Shown here: piece after piece, positions 30,499-39,032 of the stretch | Layout of the letters: every line of letters begins with the position of its first letter | How positions within the stretch are numbered: the first letter of the stretch is position 1 | DNA from: an uncultured Porphyromonas sp. | Lineage (GTDB): Bacteria; Bacteroidota; Bacteroidia; Bacteroidales; Porphyromonadaceae | Length of the DNA: 44,896 nucleotides | Reading direction: 5' to 3' | Assembly: GCF_900541275.1 (NCBI RefSeq) | Contig: NZ_UQJH01000013.1 | Coordinates: forward strand, 1 to 44,896 | Translations under genes and position numbers: made by a program | The notes under the pieces: model-generated | Told to the model about the DNA's origin: nothing | The model's database searches: none | Seen by the model: the letters and a program-made list of their open reading frames with translations, nothing else

Positions 30499-31172
30499 TC
30501 CGCTACATCGAGACCATCAGCGTGGAGCAGGGGGAGGCGATCCCTCTCGCGGCGTATCACCTCCGGCGGGTGCGGGAGACGCTGGGGGAGGAGCCGGACT
30601 TCCTCCGGTCAGAGGTACAGCTGGTCAGGCTCTTCCGTGCAAACCGCCCCGCTGAGGAGGCCGGGCAGTACAAGCTTCGTCTCGTCTACTCCGCTGCCGG
30701 CATCGAGGAGGTGTCGGTCACTCCTTATACGTACGACATCAGTCGGGTGAGGAGACTTCAGTTGGTGGAGCTGCCGAGCGACTATCGCTACGACCGGAAG
30801 TATCTCGACCGGGAGCTCCTCGACCGCATCGCCGCCTCCCTGCCGGACCACGAGACGGTGGCGCTGCTGACGCAGGGCGGGCGGGTGACCGACACCACCT
30901 TCACCAATGTCTGCCTCCGCCGTGACGGCCGCTGGGAGACGCCCGACGTACCTCTCCTGGAGGGGACGAGGCGTCGCTCCTACCTCGATGCGGGGGCGAT
31001 CAGTGCCGTGCCGGTCTCGGTCTCAGAGCTGCTCGCCGGTCGCTGGAGGGAGATTTCTCTGATCAATGCGATGAATCCGCTCGGTCGGATGATGCTACCG
31101 ATCACCTCCGCGACGCTTTTTGTCGCCCCAGACGAGTCGCCTGAGAGTCTGGACGAGGCGCCCATTGAGTAG
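30495..31172 (+). CDS. pabC: Aminodeoxychorismate lyase-like PLP enzyme (aminotransferase class IV)
   Basis: A 225-residue fold-type IV PLP protein, shorter than BCAT-type aminotransferases. The likely PLP lysine is in DRKYLDR (about residue 98), and TQGGRVTDTTFTNVCL corresponds to the cofactor-binding EVTEGTxxN segment. PLLEGTRRRSYL and EISLINAMNPLGRM complete the family pattern. It would cleave aminodeoxychorismate to pABA and pyruvate. Translationally coupled to pabB (ATGA overlap). Its last 78 bp overlap the GT32-like gene, which converges from the right. Confidence 0.85.
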   Translation: MIRYIETISVEQGEAIPLAAYHLRRVRETLGEEPDFLRSEVQLVRLFRANRPAEEAGQYKLRLVYSAAGIEEVSVTPYTYDISRVRRLQLVELPSDYRYDRKYLDRELLDRIAASLPDHETVALLTQGGRVTDTTFTNVCLRRDGRWETPDVPLLEGTRRRSYLDAGAISAVPVSVSELLAGRWREISLINAMNPLGRMMLPITSATLFVAPDESPESLDEAPIE

Positions 31173-31877
31173 CCGCTCGCTCCGCTCCTGACCCAAGAGC
31201 CTATAGAGTACCCGCTTGATGCGGAAGATCGTCCCGAGGTGGCGTGCATAGGGGTCGTCGCTCTGCCAGGAGGCGGCGTAGTGGTGGATCGTGCGGCTGC
31301 GTGGCGTGAGCGTCACGCGGTGGCTGACGAAGTCCATGGTGTAGAAGTAGTCGGTGGGGTAGACCGTCACGTCTCCCACCCGCTGGAGCCGGTCTTGGAG
31401 TCGAAGCCCCTTCGCCTGCAGCGTCGTGGTGAGCAGCTGCGGATTGGGCGTGAGGTTGAGCGTCCCATCGGGCAGACGGAAGGGACGGCTCTCGTAGTGA
31501 GCGAGTAGCTCTTGGATAAAGGGATGGTGCGGCTCGGCGGCGATGATCCCCGCCAGCACGTGCAGCCCCACCTCCTCGCCCAGTCCGACGAAGGCGGTGT
31601 CGTCCAGCAGGTCGTCTATGGAGTGGATCACCTCCATGTCGGTGTCGAGGTAGATCCCTCCCTCTCGCTCGAGGGCGTAGAGGCGTGCCACGTCGGAGAC
31701 GAAGGCGTACTTCCCCGCCTCGTAAGCCTCCCGCGTGTAATCGAGCCGGTCGATGTCAAAGGTCTCCTCCGTCCACGCCCTCAGCTCATAGTCGGGGAGC
31801 TTCGCCCGCCAGCTCTCCACCATGGGGGGCAGAGGATTGGGACCAAACCAGCAGTAGTGTATGATCTTGGGTATCAT
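31095..31877 (-). CDS. Glycosyltransferase, GT32/OCH1-like
   Basis: A 260-residue cytosolic transferase: IPKIIHYCWFGPNPLP at the start and SDVARLYALEREGGIYLDTD in the middle contain the glycosyltransferase sugar-binding DXD motif (DTD) typical of the OCH1 and capsular polysaccharide group. VYPTDYFYTM and TIHHYAASW are further family features. Donor and acceptor are unknown. It is the last gene of the six-gene minus operon; its start overlaps the upstream GT2 stop by 4 bp (ATGA), and its end overlaps pabC on the other strand. The basic tail KKRRGGDR lies within the overlap. Confidence 0.88.
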   Translation of the reverse strand: MIPKIIHYCWFGPNPLPPMVESWRAKLPDYELRAWTEETFDIDRLDYTREAYEAGKYAFVSDVARLYALEREGGIYLDTDMEVIHSIDDLLDDTAFVGLGEEVGLHVLAGIIAAEPHHPFIQELLAHYESRPFRLPDGTLNLTPNPQLLTTTLQAKGLRLQDRLQRVGDVTVYPTDYFYTMDFVSHRVTLTPRSRTIHHYAASWQSDDPYARHLGTIFRIKRVLYRLLGQERSERLLNGRLVQTLRRLVWGDKKRRGGDR

Positions 31878-32746
31878 CGTGGGGCGTATCTCCGCTGATC
31901 TTTTTTTCTAAAGTATCGCCCGATGAGGCGAAGCAGCGTCCAAAGGCGCGGCATCCGCGGTCGCTCTGCCGGCGGGATCAGGTCGTAGTAGCGCCAGACG
32001 CTGATGATCGACCGCAGGCGGGTCTTGAGTGGCACCTCCCGGTCATGCGCCAGCTCGAGGTGGTAGGTGAGGGCGGACCGGGGCGAGTGGTAGAGGAGGT
32101 TCATATACTTCGCACTGAGACCATCGTCGCGGTACTCGCAGAGGTAGATGACGCGATTGAGGAAGCGAAAGCGGTACTGCCGGTCGAGGCGGTTCCAGAC
32201 CAGCGCCTCGGTGCAGAAGCGCTCGCCCTCCAGCTCGGGGAAAGGGTACCTCCGCAGGTAGTCGGTCCGGAAGACCTCCGCCATATCCTGCATCATCCCC
32301 CGCCGGTGACGGATCGTCCGCAGGTGGTTGTCAAAGAATTCCTCCCCGAGATCTCCCGAGGGGGTGCCGTCGAGGGCTCCCCGCAGCCCTACCAGCCCGG
32401 CAAAGGTGGCATCATCGCTGATCCGCTCCGTCTCTCTCAGGATCGTCTCCACCGCATCCGATGGCAAGCGGTCATCGCTGTCGACGATGAAAAAGAAGTC
32501 GCCCCTCGCCAGCTCGACCCCTCTATTGATCGCCCGGTGCTTACCGCCATTGGGCTGACGGTGGTAGCGGATGGGGAAGGGGTTGGCCGCCCCAGTCCAG
32601 TCCTCCACGAGCGACCTCGTGTCATCGGTGGAGCCGTCATCGATGATGATCCACTCGAGGTCGTGACAGCTCTGCTCCCTCAGGCTCTCGTAGAGCTTGG
32701 GGAGGATGTAGGCGCGGTTGTAGGTGGGGGTAAAAATCGTCAGCAT
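31874..32746 (-). CDS. Glycosyltransferase family 2
   Basis: A 290-residue GT-A fold enzyme. LTIFTPTYNRAYILPKLYES is the start of the nucleotide-binding domain; WIIIDDGSTDDTRSLV and FFFIVDSDDRLPSDA give the two acidic motifs, the second being the DXD-like metal site. The C-terminus is basic and amphipathic (RLIGRYFRKKDQRRYAPR), fitting peripheral membrane association. It probably adds one sugar to a lipid-linked repeat unit. Overlaps the next gene by 4 bp and follows the previous by 6 bp. Confidence 0.9.
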   Translation of the reverse strand: MLTIFTPTYNRAYILPKLYESLREQSCHDLEWIIIDDGSTDDTRSLVEDWTGAANPFPIRYHRQPNGGKHRAINRGVELARGDFFFIVDSDDRLPSDAVETILRETERISDDATFAGLVGLRGALDGTPSGDLGEEFFDNHLRTIRHRRGMMQDMAEVFRTDYLRRYPFPELEGERFCTEALVWNRLDRQYRFRFLNRVIYLCEYRDDGLSAKYMNLLYHSPRSALTYHLELAHDREVPLKTRLRSIISVWRYYDLIPPAERPRMPRLWTLLRLIGRYFRKKDQRRYAPR

Positions 32747-32752
32747 ACGCGG

Positions 32753-33730
32753 TCAGCGGATCTTTCGCTTGATGCTCCAGAGCAGATCGGAGAGCCGGTA
32801 GGAGCTGTGGGCGTAGTCCATCAGTCGGAAGGCGATGCGCCGCGCACCCCGCTCTGAGGGGTAGCGGTAGCGGAAATGGCTCATGATCTCCGCAAAGCAC
32901 TTCACCTCCCCCGCACGGGCGATCTTATTCATCGCCATATCGGCGAGGATGTCATCGTACCACGGAGCCAGCAGGGCGGCGTAGTCTTCGCCTTTGCCCT
33001 GATAGGGATAGGTCTCGTCGATCCATCCGAGTAGCCGTCGTGCCGCCTCCAGCTCCTTGGAGGCCTTAGGTCCCTGCGTGATCGCCCCGGGGCGCTCCCG
33101 CCGGTAGTTGTACACCACCGCGCCTGCATAGTACCCGATGCGCCGACAGTGGGGTATGGCGGAGATGAAGAAGGCGACATCCTCCCCCGGCTGTATCGGG
33201 ATGAAAGTGAGCCGGCCCCGCTCCACCACCGACCGATGCATGATGAAGGACCAGGAGGTGGCGTAGCTGCGGTGCCGGTGGATCAATTCGCGCCCCGTGA
33301 CGATCCGCTCCCCGAGGGCGGAGAAGTCGATATTGGGTCGGGTGGTGCCGTCGGGGTAGCGGTCTGTCCAGTCAAGGAGGCAGAGGTCGAGTCGCCGAGC
33401 CTCCGCATCGGCGAGCAGCCCCGGCAGCACGCCCTCCTCGAGCCAGTCGTCCGAGTCTACATGGAGGAGGTACTCCCCGGAGGCGAGGGCAAGGGCGGCG
33501 TTGCGGGCAGAGCTGAGCCCGCCATTCTCCTTATGGTGATAGATGAAGTGTGGCACCCGCTCCGCATACGCCCGAGCGATCTCTCCCGACTCGTCCGTGC
33601 TCCCATCGTCGATGAGGATCACCTCATAGCTCCCGACCTCCAACCCTTGAGCGAGGAGCGAGTCGAGACACTGCCGCAGGTAGGGCGCAACGTTGTAGAT
33701 CGGGACCAGTATGGAGAGCTTTCTTGTCAT
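32753..33730 (-). CDS. Glycosyltransferase family 2
   Basis: A 325-residue GT-A enzyme: LSILVPIYNVAPYLRQCLDS, VILIDDGSTDESGEI, NGGLSSARNAAL and LLHVDSDDWLEEG carry the GT2 signature including the DSDD metal site. It resembles transferases that extend O-antigen or capsule units. Its start overlaps the stop of the pyruvyl transferase by 4 bp. Sugar specificity cannot be inferred. Confidence 0.92.
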   Translation of the reverse strand: MTRKLSILVPIYNVAPYLRQCLDSLLAQGLEVGSYEVILIDDGSTDESGEIARAYAERVPHFIYHHKENGGLSSARNAALALASGEYLLHVDSDDWLEEGVLPGLLADAEARRLDLCLLDWTDRYPDGTTRPNIDFSALGERIVTGRELIHRHRSYATSWSFIMHRSVVERGRLTFIPIQPGEDVAFFISAIPHCRRIGYYAGAVVYNYRRERPGAITQGPKASKELEAARRLLGWIDETYPYQGKGEDYAALLAPWYDDILADMAMNKIARAGEVKCFAEIMSHFRYRYPSERGARRIAFRLMDYAHSSYRLSDLLWSIKRKIR

Positions 33731-34794
33731 CGCTGCACCACCTCTGCCAGATAGTCAAGGGAGAGGTGCCTCTGCTCCTCGAGCTGCTGCCGAACCGCCT
33801 CGTAGTCGGGGCTGAAGGAGAGGAGCGGTACCCCCTCGCCGAGACAGCCGGTGAGCCCAAAGTCCTCCAGGAGACCGGTCACCTTGATCCGATTGAAGTC
33901 TGTCGGGAAGACCGTCATCGGCACTCCCGCCAGCAGTCCCAGCACCGTGCCGTGGAAGGTATTGGTCACCACCCCGGCAGCGTGTGCGAAGTAGCCGATG
34001 AGCGTCTCCGGCTCCAGCGCGAGGTTACGATGGGCCCAGGGGTGGTAAAAGCCGACGGAGACGATCTCCAGCCCCTCGCGGGAGGCGTAGGACTCGATCT
34101 GCCGGAGGATGACGGGGTCCTCCCGCCGATAGTCGTAGCCGTAGACGAGAAGGTAAGGCCGTGCCGGTGCGGGTGGGGCGATCTGAAGCTCGGCGTCAAA
34201 GCCGTCCAGCAGCACCGGGTCAAGCGTCCGGAGGGGTCGCTTCCCCGTAAGCTCCTCCACGATGTCAGCGGAGTTGGCATCCCGCACGGAGATGTGATCC
34301 ATATCTGAGAGAGCCGCCCGGACCATCGGGAGGCAATGCCGATCAGCGATCTCGCTCATAGTGGTGGGGCCAAAGGAGGCAGCGTAGGTCGACACCCGAT
34401 CGGAGGGGACTCCGAAGCCCCATCTCGCGGGAGTGATCCCGGCATGGAGGGTAAAGACCTCATCGCTACCGATCAGTACCCCCTCGAGGTCGCGGTAGTC
34501 GGCGAGGCGTCCCCCGCGCAGCCCTTTGTCCCGGACAAATCGGCGGAGGACAGTCCGCTTACGCTGGGCAAAGAGGAAGCGGTCGCCCCTCCAGAGCCAC
34601 TCCTCGGGGCGGTCGATGGAGATACCGCCGGAACCGGACCCCTCCTGAGGGGCAAAGTCGTGATTTTCCTCATACCCCAGAGCCCTTGCCTCGATGCCGA
34701 AGTGGCGGCGGAGGACCCGCGTGAGTCCGTAGAGCTGGAGTATGGTGCCGTAATTGGTGACGTCGTCAAAGGTGATGATCCCGTACATAAGCAT
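33727..34794 (-). CDS. Polysaccharide pyruvyl transferase family protein
   Basis: A 355-residue GT-B-like protein starting MLMYGIITFDDVTNYGTILQ, a typical opening of the family (GIxTxxxxxNYGxxLQ). Later features are VLIGSDEVFTL, YAASFG, ISVRDANSADIVEEL with a following LDPVLL, and THTFHGT-like VVTNTFHGTVLGLLAGVPM, all conserved. Such enzymes add pyruvate ketals from phosphoenolpyruvate to sugars of exported glycans, giving them negative charge. It is coupled to the upstream nitroreductase by TAATG and to the downstream GT2 by a 4-bp overlap. A start at 34788 (MYGII) is also possible. Confidence 0.9.
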   Translation of the reverse strand: MLMYGIITFDDVTNYGTILQLYGLTRVLRRHFGIEARALGYEENHDFAPQEGSGSGGISIDRPEEWLWRGDRFLFAQRKRTVLRRFVRDKGLRGGRLADYRDLEGVLIGSDEVFTLHAGITPARWGFGVPSDRVSTYAASFGPTTMSEIADRHCLPMVRAALSDMDHISVRDANSADIVEELTGKRPLRTLDPVLLDGFDAELQIAPPAPARPYLLVYGYDYRREDPVILRQIESYASREGLEIVSVGFYHPWAHRNLALEPETLIGYFAHAAGVVTNTFHGTVLGLLAGVPMTVFPTDFNRIKVTGLLEDFGLTGCLGEGVPLLSFSPDYEAVRQQLEEQRHLSLDYLAEVVQR

Positions 34795-35798
34795 TATCCT
34801 AAAAGTGTCTCCTCGGGCGGTCGACGCCGTGAGGGTGTGGTGAGGATCGGCGTGGCGGGGAAGCCGATCGGGACGATGGCGATGAGCGCCTCCGACTCCC
34901 GACAGCCGGTGAGGCTGAGGATCCTCGCTTCGTCCCGCGGGAGGAGCGAGGCATTGCCGGCGCAGGCGCCCACGCCGTGGTAGTGGAGGGCGTAGAGGAG
35001 GTTCATCAGGTAGATCCCTCCGTCGATGTAGGGCTGCTGCCGATCCATCCCCTCCATATAGGTAAAGGTGAGGTCGGCGGTGACAAGGAGCAGCTGCCTG
35101 ATCCCCTCGCTCTCGCTTCGGAAGCCGCCCTGCAGATCGAGGATCTCACGGACTACGGCAAGCTCGGAGACCGAGTGGACCCGCACCTCCTGCCGATTGC
35201 AGGCTGAGGGGGCGGTATTGGCGAGGCGAACCACCTCCCTGAGCAATGCGTCCGGCACCGGGCGATCGCTGAAGCGGCGGATGCTATGGCGGGAGGGAGC
35301 AAAAGTGGCAAAGTCCCCATGCCGTGTCTCCTCGGGTAGCACCTCCACCGCCCTCCGGGTCGAGTGGTGGGTGAGAGCGCTGTAGGTGGCGTCGGGGAAG
35401 TAGTCCGAGATGTCCGCCTCCCGCTCCCGGTGGTAGCTGTAGTAGGCGCTCAGGATCTCTTCGGCGGCGATGATCTGCGAGGTCTCCGGGAGTCCCTCCT
35501 CGCGCCACGCCTGAAGCAACTGCAGCAGGCGCGCCACCTTTGCCCGCCCGAAGCGCAACCTCAGGTCGCCCCCCTCGTGGAGGAAGCCCTTCTCGAGCGA
35601 GTGGTAGAGCACGGTGATCTCCAGCTCTCGAGCCGAGCGGGTCTCCCGGTGGAAGTAGGCGGAGTGACGGCGGTAGCGCCGATAGTCGGCGATGAAGATC
35701 CGGGGCACCTGCAGGCGGAGGCGCACCCGATTGTACCACGACATCAGCCGCGGTCCCAGCAGTCTCTTTAGTCTCTCCTTGGGTGTCACCTTCTCCAT
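34794..35798 (-). CDS. Nitroreductase-family protein with extra N-terminal domain
   Basis: A 334-residue protein. The C-terminal half (from about residue 165) is an FMN nitroreductase fold: SRHSIRRFSDRPVPDALL, ANTAPSACNRQEVRVHSV, and GVGACAGNASL. The first 160 residues are additional: a basic start, then ITVLYHSLEKGFLHEGGDLR and a helical stretch with ILSAYYSYHRE. Being placed between a flippase and a pyruvyl transferase with overlapping ends, it is expected to act on an exported glycan or its precursor, but no reaction is established; classical nitroaromatic reduction is unlikely to be its job (inference). Confidence 0.85.
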   Translation of the reverse strand: MEKVTPKERLKRLLGPRLMSWYNRVRLRLQVPRIFIADYRRYRRHSAYFHRETRSARELEITVLYHSLEKGFLHEGGDLRLRFGRAKVARLLQLLQAWREEGLPETSQIIAAEEILSAYYSYHREREADISDYFPDATYSALTHHSTRRAVEVLPEETRHGDFATFAPSRHSIRRFSDRPVPDALLREVVRLANTAPSACNRQEVRVHSVSELAVVREILDLQGGFRSESEGIRQLLLVTADLTFTYMEGMDRQQPYIDGGIYLMNLLYALHYHGVGACAGNASLLPRDEARILSLTGCRESEALIAIVPIGFPATPILTTPSRRRPPEETLLG

Positions 35799-37348
35799 GA
35801 TCCTACTCGCTCCCGCACCACACGGCGGAGATAGCTCCGCTCACCGGTCGTGAGCCCGATCCAGAGGATCAGCCCTCCGGATACCGCAAAGCTACACAGA
35901 GTTACCGTAACGAGCCGCCCCCACGACGGCTCCAGCGCATCCTGCATCATCAGCGTCACGCCCGTCGAGAGGGCGATGATGAGGAGCGGCTTGGCGACCA
36001 CCTCCCGCACATAGGTGGCTATGCCGAGCGCCGGGATCTTCTCCCGCACGAGGAGCAGCCTCAGAGCGAGTGCCACCACATCGATCCCGATGTGGATGTA
36101 GAAGGCAGTCTCCACCGCCATCCCCACCTTGTAGGCCACGTAAGTGAGCGGGAGATTGAGCATGATCAGCGTACCGACGAGTGCCTGGTACTTGGCGATG
36201 CGCCCCGTCGCCTGCATCGCCATGGCGAGCGAACCGGAGGCGCACTCCACCATACAGTCGATGAGGGCGAGGGAGGCAAAGAGCACCGCCCCCCTCGGCG
36301 GCGTCACGAGCCAGACCGTCTGGAGGAAGTCCATCTCCAGTATCGCCGGCACGCAGACGAGCGTCAGGAGGTAGAGAGAGAACTTTCCCGTGCGGGTCAC
36401 CAGGCGAAGCATCTCCTCCGTCTCCCCGATGGCGTACCGCTTGATGATCTGAGGATTGGAGGCGACCTGAAAATTGGTGTAAAAGGTCTGCACCGACGAC
36501 ATCACCTGCATAGCTATGGCGCGGGAGGCATTGGCGGTGGGCCCGAAGAAGAGGTTCATCAGCACATTGGCCCCCTGCCCCTTCATCACCCCGGCGAGGT
36601 TGCCAAAGACATTCCACCCCATATAGCCGAGCAGTGTCCGGAAGTAGCCCTTGTCCTCTATCCGCGTCAGCTGCGCCCCGGGGAAGTGTTGCCGCACGTA
36701 GAGCCTATAGATCAGCGCGATGACGAGGCTCACCCCGAGGAGCATCCCCCCATAGGCGACGAGCCGGTCGGCCTCGAGGGCAGCGTAGACCAACACGAGG
36801 ACGACGCCCAGCTTGAGGAGCGTCTCGAGGATGCTGATCCGGGCAAAGACCTCCATCCGCTCATCCGCCACGATGAGGGCATTGAAGGGCACCTGCACGA
36901 TCGTCACCATAAAGGAGAGCACGGCGAAGTGGTAGACCCAGAGTGCCGCCGCCATACGCTCCGGCGGGATGATCAGGTAGCGGTGGACAAACCACAGCCC
37001 CACCGTCTCCGCCAGCAGCCCGATCACGAGAGCCAGCGCCATATGGAGGTACCGGGTGGCGCTGAAGGTGATCCTCAGGTGCGCCTCATCCCGTCGCCCC
37101 AGATCGACGGCGAGGAAGCGCTGCGTCGCCCCGATCATCGCCCCATTGAGGAAGCCGAGCATCGTCACCACCCCTCCGACTACGTTGTAGAGACCATAGT
37201 CGGTCACGCCGAGGGCGGCGAGGAGCGCCCGGGAGGTATAGAGCCCGATCAGCAGCACGACCAGCTGACGGACGTAGAGCATCAGCGTATTCCGTGCGAT
37301 ACGACTGTTGCTCCCTTGGTGCTCCTCCTCCGGCAGGGTTGGTTTCAT
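35786..37348 (-). CDS. Wzx-like polysaccharide flippase (MOP superfamily)
   Basis: A 520-residue membrane protein with about 12 to 14 hydrophobic segments and the MATE/Wzx pattern: RNTLMLYVRQLVVLLIGLYT at the start, then ALLAALGVTDYGLYNVVGGV and FLNGAMIGATQRFLAVDLG. It should flip undecaprenyl-linked sugar units across the inner membrane. It heads the six-gene operon; its C-terminus overlaps the nitroreductase start by 13 bp. A TATCTTTG box ends only 4 nt before the ATG, predicting a leaderless operon transcript. Confidence 0.93.
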   Translation of the reverse strand: MKPTLPEEEHQGSNSRIARNTLMLYVRQLVVLLIGLYTSRALLAALGVTDYGLYNVVGGVVTMLGFLNGAMIGATQRFLAVDLGRRDEAHLRITFSATRYLHMALALVIGLLAETVGLWFVHRYLIIPPERMAAALWVYHFAVLSFMVTIVQVPFNALIVADERMEVFARISILETLLKLGVVLVLVYAALEADRLVAYGGMLLGVSLVIALIYRLYVRQHFPGAQLTRIEDKGYFRTLLGYMGWNVFGNLAGVMKGQGANVLMNLFFGPTANASRAIAMQVMSSVQTFYTNFQVASNPQIIKRYAIGETEEMLRLVTRTGKFSLYLLTLVCVPAILEMDFLQTVWLVTPPRGAVLFASLALIDCMVECASGSLAMAMQATGRIAKYQALVGTLIMLNLPLTYVAYKVGMAVETAFYIHIGIDVVALALRLLLVREKIPALGIATYVREVVAKPLLIIALSTGVTLMMQDALEPSWGRLVTVTLCSFAVSGGLILWIGLTTGERSYLRRVVRERVGSWRR

Positions 37349-37352
37349 ACGA

Positions 37353-37360
37353 CAAAGATA
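37353..37360 (-). promoter_or_regulatory. -7 box TATCTTTG abutting the flippase start codon
   Basis: Minus strand reads TATCTTTG, then TCGT, then ATG. The start of transcription is predicted at or within a base or two of the ATG. Confidence 0.55.
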
Positions 37361-37419
37361 CCCCCTTTCTCCTGCTTTAGGACGCCTACCCTCATGTGAG
37401 CCATCCGAGAGGGCATTTT

Positions 37420-37501
37420 CTTTTATCGGTATTAGAGAAATCTAATACCGATATTAGTGATCTCTAATACCGATAAAAGATTTCTCTAATACCGATATTA
37501 G
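37420..37501. repeat. Four palindromes at 22-bp spacing between creD and the flippase gene
   Basis: Units at 37420-37435 (CTTTTATCGGTATTAG), 37442-37457, 37464-37479 (CTAATACCGATAAAAG) and 37486-37501. Linkers are AGAAAT, TGATCT and ATTTCT. The array ends 6 bp from the creD stop and starts 60 bp from the flippase promoter box. Confidence 0.88.
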
Positions 37502-37507
37502 ATTTCC

Positions 37508-38881
37508 TCAGTCGCGGAGGGTCTTGGCGGAGATGTACATAACGATCGCCAGGATGACGAAGAGGACCAAGCTCCCGATGAGGAGGGCGTAGCTCTCCAG
37601 CTGCATCAGCACGTAGATGGTCAGGTAGAGGAGCGTCATGATGCCCCCGAGGAGGAGTGCCTTCCTCGTCTCCGGGAGGATCATGCGGAAGTAGATGGTA
37701 TTGAGCCCTATCGTCATCACGGCGGAGATCAGGTAGGCGAGGCCGAAGCCGATCACCTCACTCATGGAGAGGAGCAGGGTGTAGAAGAGTACCAGCGAAA
37801 GCCCTGTGAGGACGTAGTGAAGGAGGTAGATGCTCCCGCCGCGACGACGTAGTGTCAGCTCCACGAGATAGACCGAGAGGAGCGTGAGGGCGATGACGAG
37901 GATGCCGTACTTCACGCTCCGCTCCGTCTGGGCGTAGTTGTCTACCGGGCTGAGGAGACTGACGAAGTGGCTGTTGCGGAGGAGGGTGGACTGTCCCTCG
38001 CTGGCGATCAGATTGTCCTCGGCGAAGGTGCTCCAGTGAGCCTCAAAGTCCCCGCCGGTGATGCTGTAGTCGTCCGGCAGCTTCTTGCCCCGGAAGGAGG
38101 GGTCGGGCCAATTCCCCTTGATCGAGCTCTTGGCCGATACGCCGACGGCGAGGAGTCCGAAGTGCTCACTCCCGGCGATGTCGGTCTGGAGGCTGAAGGA
38201 GAGGTCTCTCAGCGCCCCCTCCTCATCGTCGGAGAGGGGCAGGTCGGCAGAGAGCGGGGCACTGGTCACATCCATGTCACTCAGGTAGGGGAAGTTCACC
38301 TCCATGAGATCGCCGTAATTGTCATCGATGCAGGTAGTGAGCGTGGAGAGGGAGGGGTCGTTCTTCATCTTATACTCCTTCCCATTGACCTTGATCCTGA
38401 CGATGTCCCGGTAGCCGGTGGCGTCGCTGGTGGAGAGGGCGACCTTAGCCCGGCTGAGGTCGTATGTCCCCTTCACCTCGGAGAGAGCTCGACGGATCTC
38501 CTCCGCCCGCCAGGTGCCGGATAGGTCCACGTGCGCCGTATAGACGGCGACCTCGTAGATGCTGCGGTGGCGGTTCTCAATGTCGAGCACGGCATCTGCG
38601 GAGACCTCCTCGGGGATCAGGTAGAGGGCGCTCTCCTGAGCGTCCTTGACATCGGGTGTGTAGGGGACGACCAACACGGGGGTGAGGATGTTTTGGCTCT
38701 CGCCCCAGCGCGAGGTGATCTCCTGCGTGGCCTTGTGCCCCTCGTACTGTCGCGAGGAGACCAGCCCCTCCACCATAAAGAGGGGGATCAGGAGCAGTAG
38801 GGCGACCAGCCCGAGGATAAGCGTCTTGGCGACAAAGGGTAGGGAGTGCTTAGGCTCCCTCTGCGGTGGTATGACTTCCAT
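37508..38881 (-). CDS. creD: CreD-family inner membrane protein
   Basis: A 457-residue protein with the CreD layout: one N-terminal transmembrane helix (TLILGLVALLLLIPLFMVEG), a periplasmic domain of about 260 residues, and five or six clustered C-terminal helices starting near YGILVIALTLLSVYLVELTL. Family landmarks are LLLIPLFMVEGLVSSRQ, VVPYTPD and GGSIYLLHYVLTGLSLVLFY. CreD belongs to the CreBC regulon in enterobacteria and affects envelope properties; its biochemical role is not known, and no creBC genes are near. Only a poor promoter match (GAACTTTG near 38924) is seen upstream. Divergent from rmuC. Confidence 0.93.
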   Translation of the reverse strand: MEVIPPQREPKHSLPFVAKTLILGLVALLLLIPLFMVEGLVSSRQYEGHKATQEITSRWGESQNILTPVLVVPYTPDVKDAQESALYLIPEEVSADAVLDIENRHRSIYEVAVYTAHVDLSGTWRAEEIRRALSEVKGTYDLSRAKVALSTSDATGYRDIVRIKVNGKEYKMKNDPSLSTLTTCIDDNYGDLMEVNFPYLSDMDVTSAPLSADLPLSDDEEGALRDLSFSLQTDIAGSEHFGLLAVGVSAKSSIKGNWPDPSFRGKKLPDDYSITGGDFEAHWSTFAEDNLIASEGQSTLLRNSHFVSLLSPVDNYAQTERSVKYGILVIALTLLSVYLVELTLRRRGGSIYLLHYVLTGLSLVLFYTLLLSMSEVIGFGLAYLISAVMTIGLNTIYFRMILPETRKALLLGGIMTLLYLTIYVLMQLESYALLIGSLVLFVILAIVMYISAKTLRD

Positions 38882-38977
38882 GATTACTCTATGACATTAT
38901 ATTTATCTTCTGACCCCAAAGTTCATTATTTTCCCGGATCTTTTTATGTGGAATCTCCATTCCCCCTCTAAATTCTG

Positions 38978-38985
38978 TACTTTTG
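38978..38985 (+). promoter_or_regulatory. -7 box TACTTTTG of rmuC
   Basis: Matches TAnnTTTG. Predicted start near 38990, immediately before a 12-codon open frame that overlaps the rmuC start. Confidence 0.55.
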
Positions 38986-38993
38986 TGAGAAGT

Positions 38994-39032
38994 ATGGATA
39001 TAGTAAGAGATAAAGCAGGAACAAAGCGATGA
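38994..39032 (+). CDS. Possible 12-codon upstream ORF coupled to rmuC
   Basis: ATG at 38994 encodes MDIVRDKAGTKR and stops at TGA 39030-39032, which overlaps the rmuC ATG (39029-39031) as ATGA. The predicted transcription start is about 4 nt upstream, so it would be read from a nearly leaderless 5' end. It may serve to deliver ribosomes to rmuC by coupling. No conservation can be checked here, so it may be chance. Confidence 0.3.
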   Translation: MDIVRDKAGTKR

